A stretch of 64,000 nt of DNA, taken from Costus lasius. Its lineage: Eukaryota; Streptophyta; Magnoliopsida; Zingiberales; Costaceae. Below are positions 35,401-47,800 of the stretch, piece after piece (position 1 is the first letter of the stretch; each line of letters opens with the position of its first letter). Under the pieces are notes generated by a model that was not told where the DNA came from, did no database searches, and was given only the letters and a program-made list of their open reading frames with translations. Position numbers and translations under genes: made by a program. The stretch lies in assembly GCA_027563935.2 (NCBI GenBank), contig CM050446.2:27221501-27285500 (forward strand), read 5' to 3'.

Positions 35401-38400
35401 AATCAATACACTATTCACTAGATCTAAAAATCAATTGGTAGACATCTTTACCAAAACTCTTAGTTCTGTCAATTCCATACGTTGTGCAACAACTAGGCAT
35501 GATAGATATCTATGCTCCAGCTTGAGATGGAGTGTTAGATGATATAAATAGGTTTATGGGCTAGCGGTTACTTGTTAATATTGGATAGTTAGCTATTAAT
35601 AGGTCTATAGATATATTAAATAGTGTTCAATGAAGCTAGATCAGGTATTTTCTGCATTGCATTAACAAATCTTAAAGATTTTCCAAATTTCTTTGGCAAG
35701 AGACGCACATAATTGTGTTTCAAACATAAGGTTCCACATTATTGGAAAATATGGTTAGGCAGACATAATAAAACAACACTTGTCGATCAAAAATTTTAGA
35801 TGAGATATGACAAAGAGAGTCAATATTTTAGAGTTTAACATGCAAACCAAGTAAAAATTTATGAGCTTAGAGGAGGTAGTTAGCACCATTTGACTCGATA
35901 GCAATGCCCTGAGGACTGATAAACTTCAAATCCAACAAAGAACCGGAGAAGTCTATCATAACCACAAGAAGAAGATGATAACAAGATCCCTAGCATTAAG
36001 ATGATGATTTGAAAACTTTACAAAGCTATCTACAGTCATAAACAAAGCTAAAGAGTGTGGTCCATAAATTCTAAAGTTGTCAGTGATTCAGTGCAGCAAG
36101 GTCTCTTTGCAGAAATTCTAGTTACAGTGAACTTATGAAAGTAATGAAATTTCTTTAGGTGGGTTTCAACTGAGAAAATGAAGCAAGCAACTACCACGTA
36201 TCGTTCATCTGATTCTTAAGATAGTTCTACATGTACATCCCATCAGACAAAGCAATCATCAAGTTGGTCCCTATAGAACCTCAATTTGCATGTAATCATG
36301 CAATAAAAACTAATAAAGAGAATATCTTATCAAATATGTTAAAAGTGATTCACTTTACTTACTTTACATGAGGAAGCTGAGTCGGCCTCTTGATCTTTCA
36401 GCCTTTCCACTCTCCATTTCATATCGATCAGTTGTCCAACACGAAGATAATCAGAAGAAAAGGGAATGAAACCAACAGCTACATATGGATCAAGTACAGG
36501 CTTCTCCAAAGCAATGGCAACCTTAAATACTAATTTTGTATCACTTCCGAGCTCCAATGAGGCAGGTGCATGTGCTCCGTTACTTCTGTCACCAGAAATT
36601 CCATACATAATATTCAATATACTGTCCGTTTGGAGAACCTCAGACTGATCTGCTACGCAACATAAACAAGATTAATATATATAAATAAAATTTAAATAAA
36701 CAGGTACTAGAATATGCTTGAAACAAATGTTTAAAGCTCAACAGAATATAGACTAACCAATGTGTATAAGATAAAGATTTAGCAAGCTATCTAAAGTTCC
36801 AAACTTGAGCATAATAAGAACCAAAATTTTGCTAAGATTTATTATCTGGCTAATACTGGTTTGATGATTCAAGAGCATTTTCAATTAATTAATGTCTCTC
36901 TAATAATAAGAACCATTAATTATTGTCTTGCCAATAATTAAATGCTTATAAAAATATTTTAAAATAAATATTAAAGAGTATTTAAATAAAAAATAGAAAA
37001 ATATTTTTGAATAAAACAATAAAAAACTATATTTTAGAGTAAAAAGTAAATACTATTATATTAGTTTTAATTTAAATAATAAAATGTCATTTTTATTAAA
37101 ATAATTAAGTGTAAAATTTTTAAATAAAATATTTTTTATAAGAAATATAATTATATATTTGTTGGTTGAATTAATGAAATAGTGATGAACATAAATAAAT
37201 GATTGAGCATAAAATAAAAACAAATTGAAATTGGTTTCAGCAGCTCTTCCCACGTGCATTCAATCTAGTTTATATTAAAATTTATAATAAACGGACTGAA
37301 ACTAGGGGCAAGGATTACAGAATAAGATCTGTGACCAGCTCGTTATCAATCGTGTGTCCCAGTCTCTTGAGATGATCCACATACCCAATGATCTTGAGTA
37401 CATGGGGTCCCACTGGAGCACTCTCAGATAACTTACACCGAAAGACTGTTTTGGCTATGTCATATCTCTTAGTTCTAGCTTGAGCTTCGAACATCTGCTT
37501 CAGATGTGTTATTATCTGAAAAGCGTTCTGCTCCTCATACTGCATCTGAAGTTTAGGTGTCATAGTGGTTAGCATGAGACATGCAACTTCTAAAGAGTCA
37601 TCTTGATGCTTTCTAAACGGATCCCTATTTGCCACATGGGCATTAGGTGCAGGAGGTGTAGGAAGAGCTTGCTCAAGGACATACAACTTCTTCTCGAGCT
37701 TGAGGACAAACCTTAAGTTCTGATGTCAGTCCATAAAGTTGGTGCCAACCAACTTATCCTTCTCAAGGATGGATCGCAGTGACAATCCGCTATGTTCGTT
37801 GTCATTAGATCTACAACAATCAAGAAAAAGCATATTAATACTACTTCGAATTAATAACCCACAAAGTCTATCGAGAAATTCATGATTTCCTAGTGGGATG
37901 AGATCCATATTTCACATAAGGCTTCGCATCCCACGAGGGTGGGATGAGATGCATAAAGTAACTCATGCTTCTTAAGGTGGGTACGTCGACCGATTGCACT
38001 TGACAATTCTCTTTAATGAGACAATCTAGGCATTTCATGTCCAGCAAGAGCTAGATACAGCATGAAACTCTAACCTTTCAACAATGCCTCCAGAGTTCGT
38101 CAAGTCTATTCCTAACCGTTATGCACAGGGCCTACGAGTTTCCTTGCGAAGGCACGTACAGGTTTAAACTGGACTAGGGAAACCATTATCACCACGCACC
38201 TTCTAAAGATAAGTGGGTGTGTCCCACGAGGGTGGGAAATAATGCACAACACCACTGATCAATAGCTTGATAAGGGCAACGAGTTAGAAGGCTTATTTCA
38301 GAGTTGATATTTTATTTGAGGGTTTTTGAGGTCTCATCCTCTTAGTTTTATCTTTTGACTAACATTACAGGCATACAATCCTATGGTGATAACAATAAGA

Positions 38401-41400
38401 TAAAACAACACAAGTATACTTTAGCAGATATGGAAAACAGTAAACAAGTGATGTGATCAGCCCAAGCAACACATTAAACCAATACATGCCAATAGGGTTC
38501 AAGACCTAGGTGACAAGCCCCGAAGACTAGACCTAATCTAGCCGCCACTAAGAACTTTGTCCATGCTCAGCTTCAAGGTCCTCTAGTCCAAGGGATAGCT
38601 CTCAAACCCTAGAAGCACCTCTAGGAAAACCTAGAAGCACTTCATGAGGTTCGGCCAAACCCTCTTTGATGCCGCCACCTTCAACTTGCTCCAAGCAAGG
38701 TGGATGCGCTAATACCGCCACTATCCTTAATCTTCAAATTTACAAAACAAAAGAAAGAGTGGCACGCAGGCCTTATACAACTACATCACAGGCATGCAAG
38801 GGGCTTTACTATGACCACAACACATGCACAAGTAAGATACCTATCTCAGGCTATTCTATATACTCATGAAAAACATAAAATCTGAATTTTAATTTTTCAT
38901 CAAAACATGTTTCTTTTCCTCATCTTCTTATTACAAATCTTTTGGATATTTTTGAGATTAAGTTTCATGACGATTTTATAGACCAAATTGACTGGCAATT
39001 TTGTCAGATCAAGAGATCCGGCCAATCTAGAGGACACAATGCCCGTCCTACTTGACAAAACTACGTGCGCCTATGATCTTAAATCAATCAAAAAAATAAT
39101 CCAAAAATTCGATAATCCAAAAGAAATATAATAGAGGATAGGAGTATGAAACCTATAATTTTTCTTACTTTTAGAAAAACCGTGAGTCACATGTAATTTT
39201 AAAGAAAAATACATATGACATGTGAGCACTCAAGAAAGCAATAAACATTGTTCGAATCTCGCAAGTCCCTCTGATACCACTGTTGGGAAACCCAGGGGAT
39301 TATAAAATTTTTACATACATCAAAGATACATAGCGGAAGCAAATCCCCGAAACAGGCTAGTCCCAAAAACCTAAAAGATTGATGCTTGCGAGGGGATCAA
39401 CACAGTGAGTAAGAGATAATACCTTAAAGCGATTGATAGAGATGTTGATGTAGGCGCCCAAGTGTTCGTCCTCTACAGTCTCGCACACAACCGATGCTTG
39501 AGTTTTCTTCTTCCATGCCCGGTGCTAACCTCAGGAAGAAGATCCACGCCAAGGGAGAGTCTTCCAAGATCTCTTGCGCCACCCACAAGGATGAGGATGC
39601 GCCAAGAGGAAGAAGAAGAGAAGGGTGCCGCCAAGCCTTGCTTCACTTGCACCAATGGAAGGTGGAGGAGAGTGCTTGCGGCCTTGATGGAAGAGGAGCT
39701 CCTATCTTGCGCCCCTCCTTGTTCTCCACGCCTCCAAGAGAATTGTGTGTATGTGGAGAGGTGGGCTAGGGTCTCCTTTATAGGAGTTATAGGCGGTTTG
39801 AGTAAAGGAGAAGAATTAGGAGATTAGGGCATGATTTTAGGAATTTAATTAATCATGTCTTAATCCAATTACGACTCTAATTAATTTAAATAATCAGCCC
39901 CTATTTTATCTCCACTGAAATCTCAAATGATTAATTCAAATTCGAATTTAATTAATCATATGAAATACATCAATTAAGGCATAGGCGCAAATCCTAGTCT
40001 AACTAGGATTCAATATGCGCCTACCTCTTTGTTTCTTCTCGTTATGCCCATTTAACTCTTCATGACAACTTATCAGAAATCCCCATTGGGTAATGGGCCT
40101 TAGCCCAAACTTCATTATGCATGTTAACCAAGTCATTGATCCAATCCAACTTAACCCAAGGTCAAATGAGGCTAACCATGGTTAGTTTTGGTCAATATAC
40201 CAAAAATGAAGTTTATCTCCAATAAGTTTCTTCCATCTCATCAGGCCCATTGGCCCCTGATGACATAACTCGATCATAAGGCTATCCGATCAATACAAAA
40301 ACTCGAGCATCAAGGTGTGCGACCATGTAGGTTCCTTTGACATTGGCAGTGATGAACTTAGGTCATCACAAGTAGTGAGTGGCACCTAGCAGTGCATCAC
40401 TGCTACCCAAGTCTTCGGAATGGATATTGACATCGACATCCCCATCATTGCAACAAGGTACTAATGCATTACAGTCCTTTTGCCAAACTGATATCCGATT
40501 GAACAAATGTGTCACTACTTGCTTTCTCCCAATCTCATGGTCATGACTAAATCAGGTTCTCACCTGGGTATGGCCATACACTTTCAGTCATAGGATATCC
40601 GATTGGACAAATGTGTCACCACTTGCTTTCTCCCAATCTCATGGTCATGACTAAATCAGGTTCTCATCGGGGGCCTTATGGATATTAAACTTCCCTTAGG
40701 AAGGAGCAAATCCTATATCTATCTATTGATCTTCTCATATGGGTCGTGACATACTCAATAACAACCGTTATGACCTCCCAACTACGGTAAGGTGTTAGGT
40801 TGTATCAAAGTATATCCCTAACCATATGGAAGAGTCAATGACCTCAAGTCAAAGGATCAATGCATCTCCTGTCACTTGTGAGGTTAACTCATGACACCAA
40901 GTTAGAGCCTCACAGCGCGTCGATCCAGTATATCTTCCACTGATATACCCATATATCTGCGTTAGCACCTTGTGCCTAACCAGCCCATGTACCAGTCTCA
41001 CATATACCAGAGCTATCCTTATATCAACTCAGGTACTTGACTGGGGATATAGTTCGAGCACAGACATAATCTGTCTCCAGGGATATTATTATGTAAGTAC
41101 ACAATCGCATATGTAAACAAAACATAATAATCACAATATCAGAATAATATATATAAAATATCAATGTCAAATAGTACATATAATACAACGATCACACATG
41201 ACCGCAACATCGAGGTGCTGGTGTGGACTATCGAACATAGTGGAGCTATTGCTCCCAAGATGTTGGTAGAGTTGGATTTGTCCAACAAGAGCCTCACGGC
41301 TCAGGTTACCCTTCTCCCTAGCACAGACATGCATTATGGAGGTCACAGGGCTGAAGCGCATTACCGCGGCTTCTACAGCACCGACCAAGGCCAATGGTTG

Positions 41401-44400
41401 GCCTGGGACTGTCGTGCGACGACATGTCCTAGAGAATAGTTGTTGGTGGTCAGGGACAGTCGTGCAACAATGTGTCCCAGACACCAATTGATGTTGACTT
41501 TGGGGATGTCGTGCAACGATATATCCTTGAGACCAAGGCCGATGGTGGCTAACGGACTATCGTGCAACAACATGTCCTGGAGATTGAGGTCGATGGCGAC
41601 CAAAGGAATGTCGTGCGATGACATGTCCTGTAAACTGGCCTAGAGTGGCCAAGAGATTGTCACTCTAGGCTAAGAGATTGTCGTGTGACGATACATCTTG
41701 GAGGATAGTCATGTATTGACATATCCTAGAGCTAGCTCCCTTTCGAGGGGTATGTTGGGCTAGGGAGGTTGCAATGGGTGTGGAAATGTGTTTCTTAAAT
41801 GCCGGTCCCCAATGGGGAAGTAAACATAAGGTTTGCATTGCGTATCTCTTTGGAGACGTCAGACTGTGGTGGCGGATGCAGGTCGCACCAAGTTTATGTT
41901 GGGACTGAGTGAACCCATAAGCTGTCGCGAAAAGTTTAAAAGTGAGATCAAAACTAGTTCCTCTCAGGGAACATATTATAAACTGCCAGGGGTGCCGTAA
42001 AACGACACGAACATAATGGTAGCATTTGGGACAATGTCCAAAAATGTGCCCAGTCGATGTTGATATCGATGATATATTGGTCGGGAACCGACTTTATACT
42101 CTTACAGACAACCTTTGGGGTTGTGTGCAGGCTAAGCTACACTGCCAGAAGGTTAAGACCTTCGAGGCAACTATTGAGATTGCGAATGTCTCATAGACAT
42201 CGTGGGGCTAGAGGGCTACCTTATATGATTCTACTCCTTCCTCATGAATGTCGTTCATTATAGGAGGTGAGAAACCCTTTTTTGAGGGAGAATTGGCATA
42301 CAATGCCAGACTAGAACTCGAGTGAATACCGACCCTCTCTCTACCCAAGTGGTAGGAAAGAGAAATGTAAAGGATCAGGAGGCGCTCCTAAATTTGCTTG
42401 CGCTTCGCATCTGTTTTAAGCAAAGTCATGACTATGAGAGTCGTATCGAAGTTGTTCCCCCACACAGGATCGAAGGATGTTGATTAGTGCGATAGACATT
42501 AGACCCATAAGTCGTGGGAATATCCTACGATATGGATATCATAGTTGGCACTTGGCGGGGCCATTGCCACATGGAGATCCTAAAGTGAGTAGCTCAGAAA
42601 ACTATCGTTAGCCTTAAGGCGAAGAAAGTGTGATGCTGCATTTGTATGAGATACAGATAAACAGTGAGAAATCCTCTTGCTTTGAGCATCAACTATGTAA
42701 TTTAGCCATAATTCTTTTGCTACTTCCACGTGATCGATCCATTTCTTTTTTTTAAAAAAAAATAATCTACCTGGAATTCTTATCCAGCAACACATTGCTA
42801 ATATACGTCACATTGTTAAGATGTATAATATAAAGATATGCTACGCACATGTTTTTCCAAAATAATATATCCTGCATGCTTGCAATGAAACTGCAATCAC
42901 ACACACATCACACCAGGAAGATAGGGCTACAATTGTTACTACAATCGATGCCTAAACTCAAATATGAACCTCAAAGCATAGCCTAGTTTCATCAACATGG
43001 CCTATTCAAGATTGAGATTTCAGTGTGTAATAGGACACGTCACCTTAGCTTATAATTTGAGCATGTTTTCGTTCCAACATCTACATGTGAGGCTACCACT
43101 ATATATCAGCTAGTCATTCAGTTTTCACCAGTCCCAAGTGGTATCCCCCTACAAGCACTAAAAGAAACTCATTTGCAGGCATCTATAACAAGTTAGAAAC
43201 TGCAGCCTATAAGGTCATGTTTCCTTGGGTGGAAAACCAGAGGGAAAGAAAGGAAAACTAAATTTTCCTTTGTTTCTTTCAAAGGAAAAAAGCACGTTGG
43301 AAAGAAAACCAACCCATTTTCCTTGCAAATGGTTTCCACCCAAATTGAGCAGAAAAATAAAGAAAAAAATCACCCACACCCATTCTTTCTCCCTCCCATG
43401 ACCTGCAGCCAGTGCCCCATCTCCCTCCTAGCGACCTGATTGTCCCTTCTCCCTAGCCACCCGCCACCGCCATCATTGTTCCTTCTCCCTCCCAACAACC
43501 TGTCGTGCCCCTTCTCCCTCCTAGCGATCCACCACCGCCACTATCCCTTCTCCCTCCTAGCAATCCATCACCGCCACTATCCCTTCTCCCTCCTAGCGAC
43601 CCTCTGCACCCCCTTCTCCCTCCCTCCACCACCGTACCTGTCCCTTCTCCCTCCTAGCAATCCACCGCCATTGCCGTGCCCTCTCCCTCCTAGCGACCTG
43701 TCGCTGTTGCTACTCCTCCACTCTACCCTGTCGAATCCCCCCCCTCCCTTTCTCCCTATGCGCTATGCTGCCCCCACCTCTTCTCCCTCCCTATGACCCA
43801 TAGAAGCTGCCCTTCTCCCTTTCAAGCCAGCGCCGACCCCTCCACCTCAGTTTCAGCATTGACCGAAAGCTTCTTCCCCTCCCCCCTCACTTAATGTGCT
43901 GCACCATGCATGCAGCAAACATTCTAAACTATGGCTATAAGAATCAATGCCACCTAGAAACAACAGCCTTGTAGGATTGTATCATAAGATTCTAAGATCT
44001 TATTAAATCACCTAAAATATTTTTAATATATATTCATCTAATTAGACTTAAGAGTAAGCAAAATATTCTAATAAGTAACCAGCAATAAAAGATAATAAAT
44101 ATCTATGTAGGATCAACCACCAAAGGGTATATTATATATGTACAACATATTATACTATTATTTAGAAATATTTATTATGTAAATTTATGCAATTAAATAT
44201 TTGTGGGGTGATGATCGGATAAGTTTATAGAAGTTGCGTACGACGAAAACACCAAAAACAACAAAGATGTGCACTAAAATAAAGATGAAATGATAAAAGT
44301 TCCATAATGAAGATAAAGGTAAGGTAATGACAATGACTATAAATAATAATGAAGGTGACAAATAAAGGTGAATAAGATTACAAAGTTGATACAAATAAAT

Positions 44401-44820
44401 AGTGGAAGTTGACAAACAGTTAAATATGATAGAGTGTAAGTTGATGAATGTTTGCCAAAGACAATAAAGAGCAAATGATGACAATTAAAAATAAGAAATT
44501 GCATCACATAACAATCTAGGGTTTTTGGCATAATAGATTATCGATTTTTGATATAATTGTAGCCAAATTTAAACTCATTCTACCTATTAACTTAAGATCA
44601 AGTAGGTGGGATCATAAGATCCTACCGATCCTATCCTATTTTAGATCTTATACTTGTTCTAGAATGACTTATTTAATCTAGGTTGTAAGATTTAAGATCC
44701 AAATTGTGTTTTTCATAATTTAGCTATAAATAGTACATCTCTCCCAAACACATGGTTTAAAAAATCAGTTGAGACTATCATGTCTGGATTGATACTGGTT
44801 GGCATCAGTCAATTTTATTT

Positions 44821-44869
<49 letters not shown>

Positions 44870-47800
44870 GATACCAATATTGGATTAGTATTAAAAAATA
44901 TGCCCAAACATAGCTCAAGAACACAGCTAACCAAATATATTAACACCTTAATCTTAGCTGGAATTGTGCTTTCCTCGAGTTCTACTTTATGTAATAAATT
45001 CCACTAACATAGGATAAAATACGTTTAGTAGATAGAAGATGTATTTTCATTTATTACACTTACCATAATTGACTCCTTAGAACTAGATCTACAGGTAATA
45101 CATGGTTTGAATAGATATATAAGATGTAAAAGGGAAACGAGAAAGCAAGGATGGGACTAATGCAATGAGGGGATTTATCCTCAAGTTATTTCCTCTTCTT
45201 TTCTTCCAAAAGGGAAAAATATTATTTTCCTCCCCTCCTATTTTCCCTTAAAGGATACACAGCATAAATGTCTAGATTCCACTAGACCACTCGTTGAAAA
45301 TAATACAAGGGTATCTTTCTCTCTGAAGAAGATTGACAGTATGCTAATTCCCGCACAATAAGCCATAGAGATGATTGGTTCAATGAACAATACAAAAGAA
45401 ATCAGTTCACATGCAATACATGGAGATAATGCTATATGCATTGCACAAGGAAATAGTATAAGTTAGACAAAAAAACAGCCCTGTCTAGTCCGGATAAGCA
45501 TTTTTTATAGAGAACATTTGAAAATTTACCTGCAACAGTCATATTCTTCATGCAAATGCTAAACAAAATTCCTGCTGTAGAAGATGGAGAGATGACGAGC
45601 GGGAAGAAACTTGAAACAGGCCTTCCATTTTCCTTTCCTACATGGACGAATCCAGCTTGAAGATCTAGCCATGAATCATGCAAGTGCAGAATAGCCTTCA
45701 CTTGGGAGTGTATCATCACCTAAACAAGAAAAAATCAATATCTAAATCAGGAAATTTATTAAATGCGGTGATTATACCTTTTGTTATTGTGCAGAAGATA
45801 ATTATTGTATCATTGAAGAGTCAAATAGTGGTAACACAACGTTTTCACATAGCTTGCTGCAATCAATATCCAAAATTTACAGCTAAACTGTTTATAAGTG
45901 AAAAGAAGTAACAATCCTACAAGAGTCTCATATTGGTTTACAAATAATAACCATACATGTCATACCAAAAGAAGTAACAATCCTACAAGAGTCTCATATT
46001 GGTTTACAAATACTAACCATACATGTCATACCGCTTCTTGTTTGATGAATAGATAATATAAACATAACTTCTCTAAATAAGGTGCGATTATAGAGTAACA
46101 TTGATGCTTTAACATGGACTATATAACACAGTTACACAAACATGTAAAAATTATTGGAATCCACAGATGAATATTATCTACTATGATGATTATAAGATTT
46201 CAATTTCCGGCAATATTACTGGCTAACATAAAAAAATTAACCAAATCACACAGGCACATGAGAGAAATTTTAATTTGTATATGTACAAGCTTAAGTTATA
46301 TACAGAGACAATGTAAGAATCTAGAAATTGATTTCCAGCAAAAAAGAATGCTATGATCATAGTGCTAGGAATAAAAGGCTTTGCAAGCAAGGATGCAGAA
46401 GTCGTTGAGGTATAACCACACATTGAGATGTTCCTAAAAGAGAATCTGTAAAAATAAGATTTGAAATAAACTGCCACAAGCTGATCTTAACTAGTACAAA
46501 ATATAATATATACCTGCAAAAGCAGTGTGCCATCATTGCATTTAGAGGCAACCCGTGTGGTGACATGGAATGGATCTGTGAAATGTACAGCAATTGTCCT
46601 ATGTAAGAAAGATAATGTGTTAGTGTTGCATCAAGCATTGCTCCAGAAAGAAGACATTTTTTACGTTACAAATACGAGGTAGAAAAGCTGCCTTTCGAAT
46701 ATTTGGTTGTGGAAAGCTCCAAATTCAAGTTTCAGAGCAATTGTTCTCATTCCATCTACAATATTCTGTTTCTGTGGGCAATCTGGACATGAAACTTTAT
46801 CATAAGGATTACATGAAGTTGTGTTTCCATATTTACTATTCTATTTATGATAAATGGTCATCAAACCTGCAGATGCCCCTCTTGCAATCCTGTCATCAAT
46901 AGCTCGAACTGGAAACCACAAGATCGTAGTTTTATCACTGGCCCAATCTGGTAATGCTATTTTTCCGTTTTCAAGCAGAAGTTTATTAAAATCTTCAGTA
47001 GAAGTGTTCTGAGGCGTAGTGTCAGAATTAACTACATTAAATTCACCATCCCTTGACTTTGCATACCTATTGATCTGAACCATATGAGAGTCATCAATCA
47101 TCAAGCCAGGACCAGTATCTATACTTAAAAGTGCGCCCTTGAGAGAGTAGTTTATTGGCTTCACAACTAGTCCCAGCCATTGGAGTTCATTCATTAACAA
47201 AGCTGAAGATACTGCAACAGCAATGTCCACTAGAGGTCTTGACTTAAGCACCTAATAAAGAAGTAATAAATTAAGGAACATTCTGAATATATTATGAAAC
47301 TCTTGATGCATGAAGTATAATGTCCCAGAACTTTCAGACTTTTTTTCCAATTTATAAAAATCCAAAACCAGATGAATAACATGATCCAAGGACATAATAA
47401 CATAGCACAAGAAAACTTACCATAGACAAACATGGATCTTTGTGTTTTAGCCAAAAAAAAAATTACCTTCAGAACAGGTCTGGTTGGTTTCTCGTAACTC
47501 ATAAAATCGTCACTCTCCTGGGGCCCACCTTTTGAAAAATTATGGGATCTAAATCTTAAATTGCCAATTTGTCCTGTAAGAACACCAAGAACATAGGAAC
47601 CAGGCTTTTGTGGCGGCACGTCCAGTGTGATCACATTCCTACCAGGTTTGAGTATGTGAGCAACTGAGCTTTCTATTGTCTACACAAGACAAAAAAAATC
47701 TATCAATGATCGCATATGAGATTTTATTTCATCTAAATAAACACAATTAAATAAGAAACAGAAAACAGCATAGCCCAGGGCAAAGCTTTAATTAAAAAAC

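Larger units (their letters stand above)
31430..35520 (+). pseudogene. Copia B polyprotein remnant
   Basis: Protease region near 31430-31800 is unrecognisably mutated (NSGPLHML where DSGA.. is expected). Integrase core at about 31960-32360 (TKDGLRIFIIFIDNFSSVCW, then ATCHISLNKM). RT start at about 33080-33330 (HKAQLVAKGITQ, LDVKDAFIHGNL); after an interruption RT resumes at about 34100 (LKQSPK, AIYVDDIL). RNase H follows at about 34480-35500, its end present twice. Dozens of stops: not functional. Confidence 0.8.
30500..35667 (+). mobile_element. Ty1/copia element B, degenerate, short LTRs
   Basis: LTRs of 142 bp (30500-30641) and 135 bp (35533-35667), both TGTTAGA...ATTAACA, flanked by a perfect 5-bp duplication AATCT (30495-30499 and 35668-35672). 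The primer site TGGTATCGG starts at 30642, and the polypurine tract CTTGAGATGGAG ends at 35532. Plus strand, opposite to TRS130. The interior is pol-derived but full of stops, duplicated in places and interrupted at about 33.35-34.1 kb. It lies in TRS130 intron 19. Confidence 0.88.

Noticed and set aside
41164..41643. Overlapping frames on both strands
   Set aside because: Produced by the ~51-bp minisatellite, whose period is a multiple of three.
41395..41720. CRISPR-like regularly spaced repeats
   Set aside because: Eukaryotic nuclear context, degenerate units, and no unique spacers between conserved repeats.
43440..43796. 118-codon Pro/Leu/Ser-rich frame
   Set aside because: A pyrimidine-rich minisatellite read as protein; no start context or domain.
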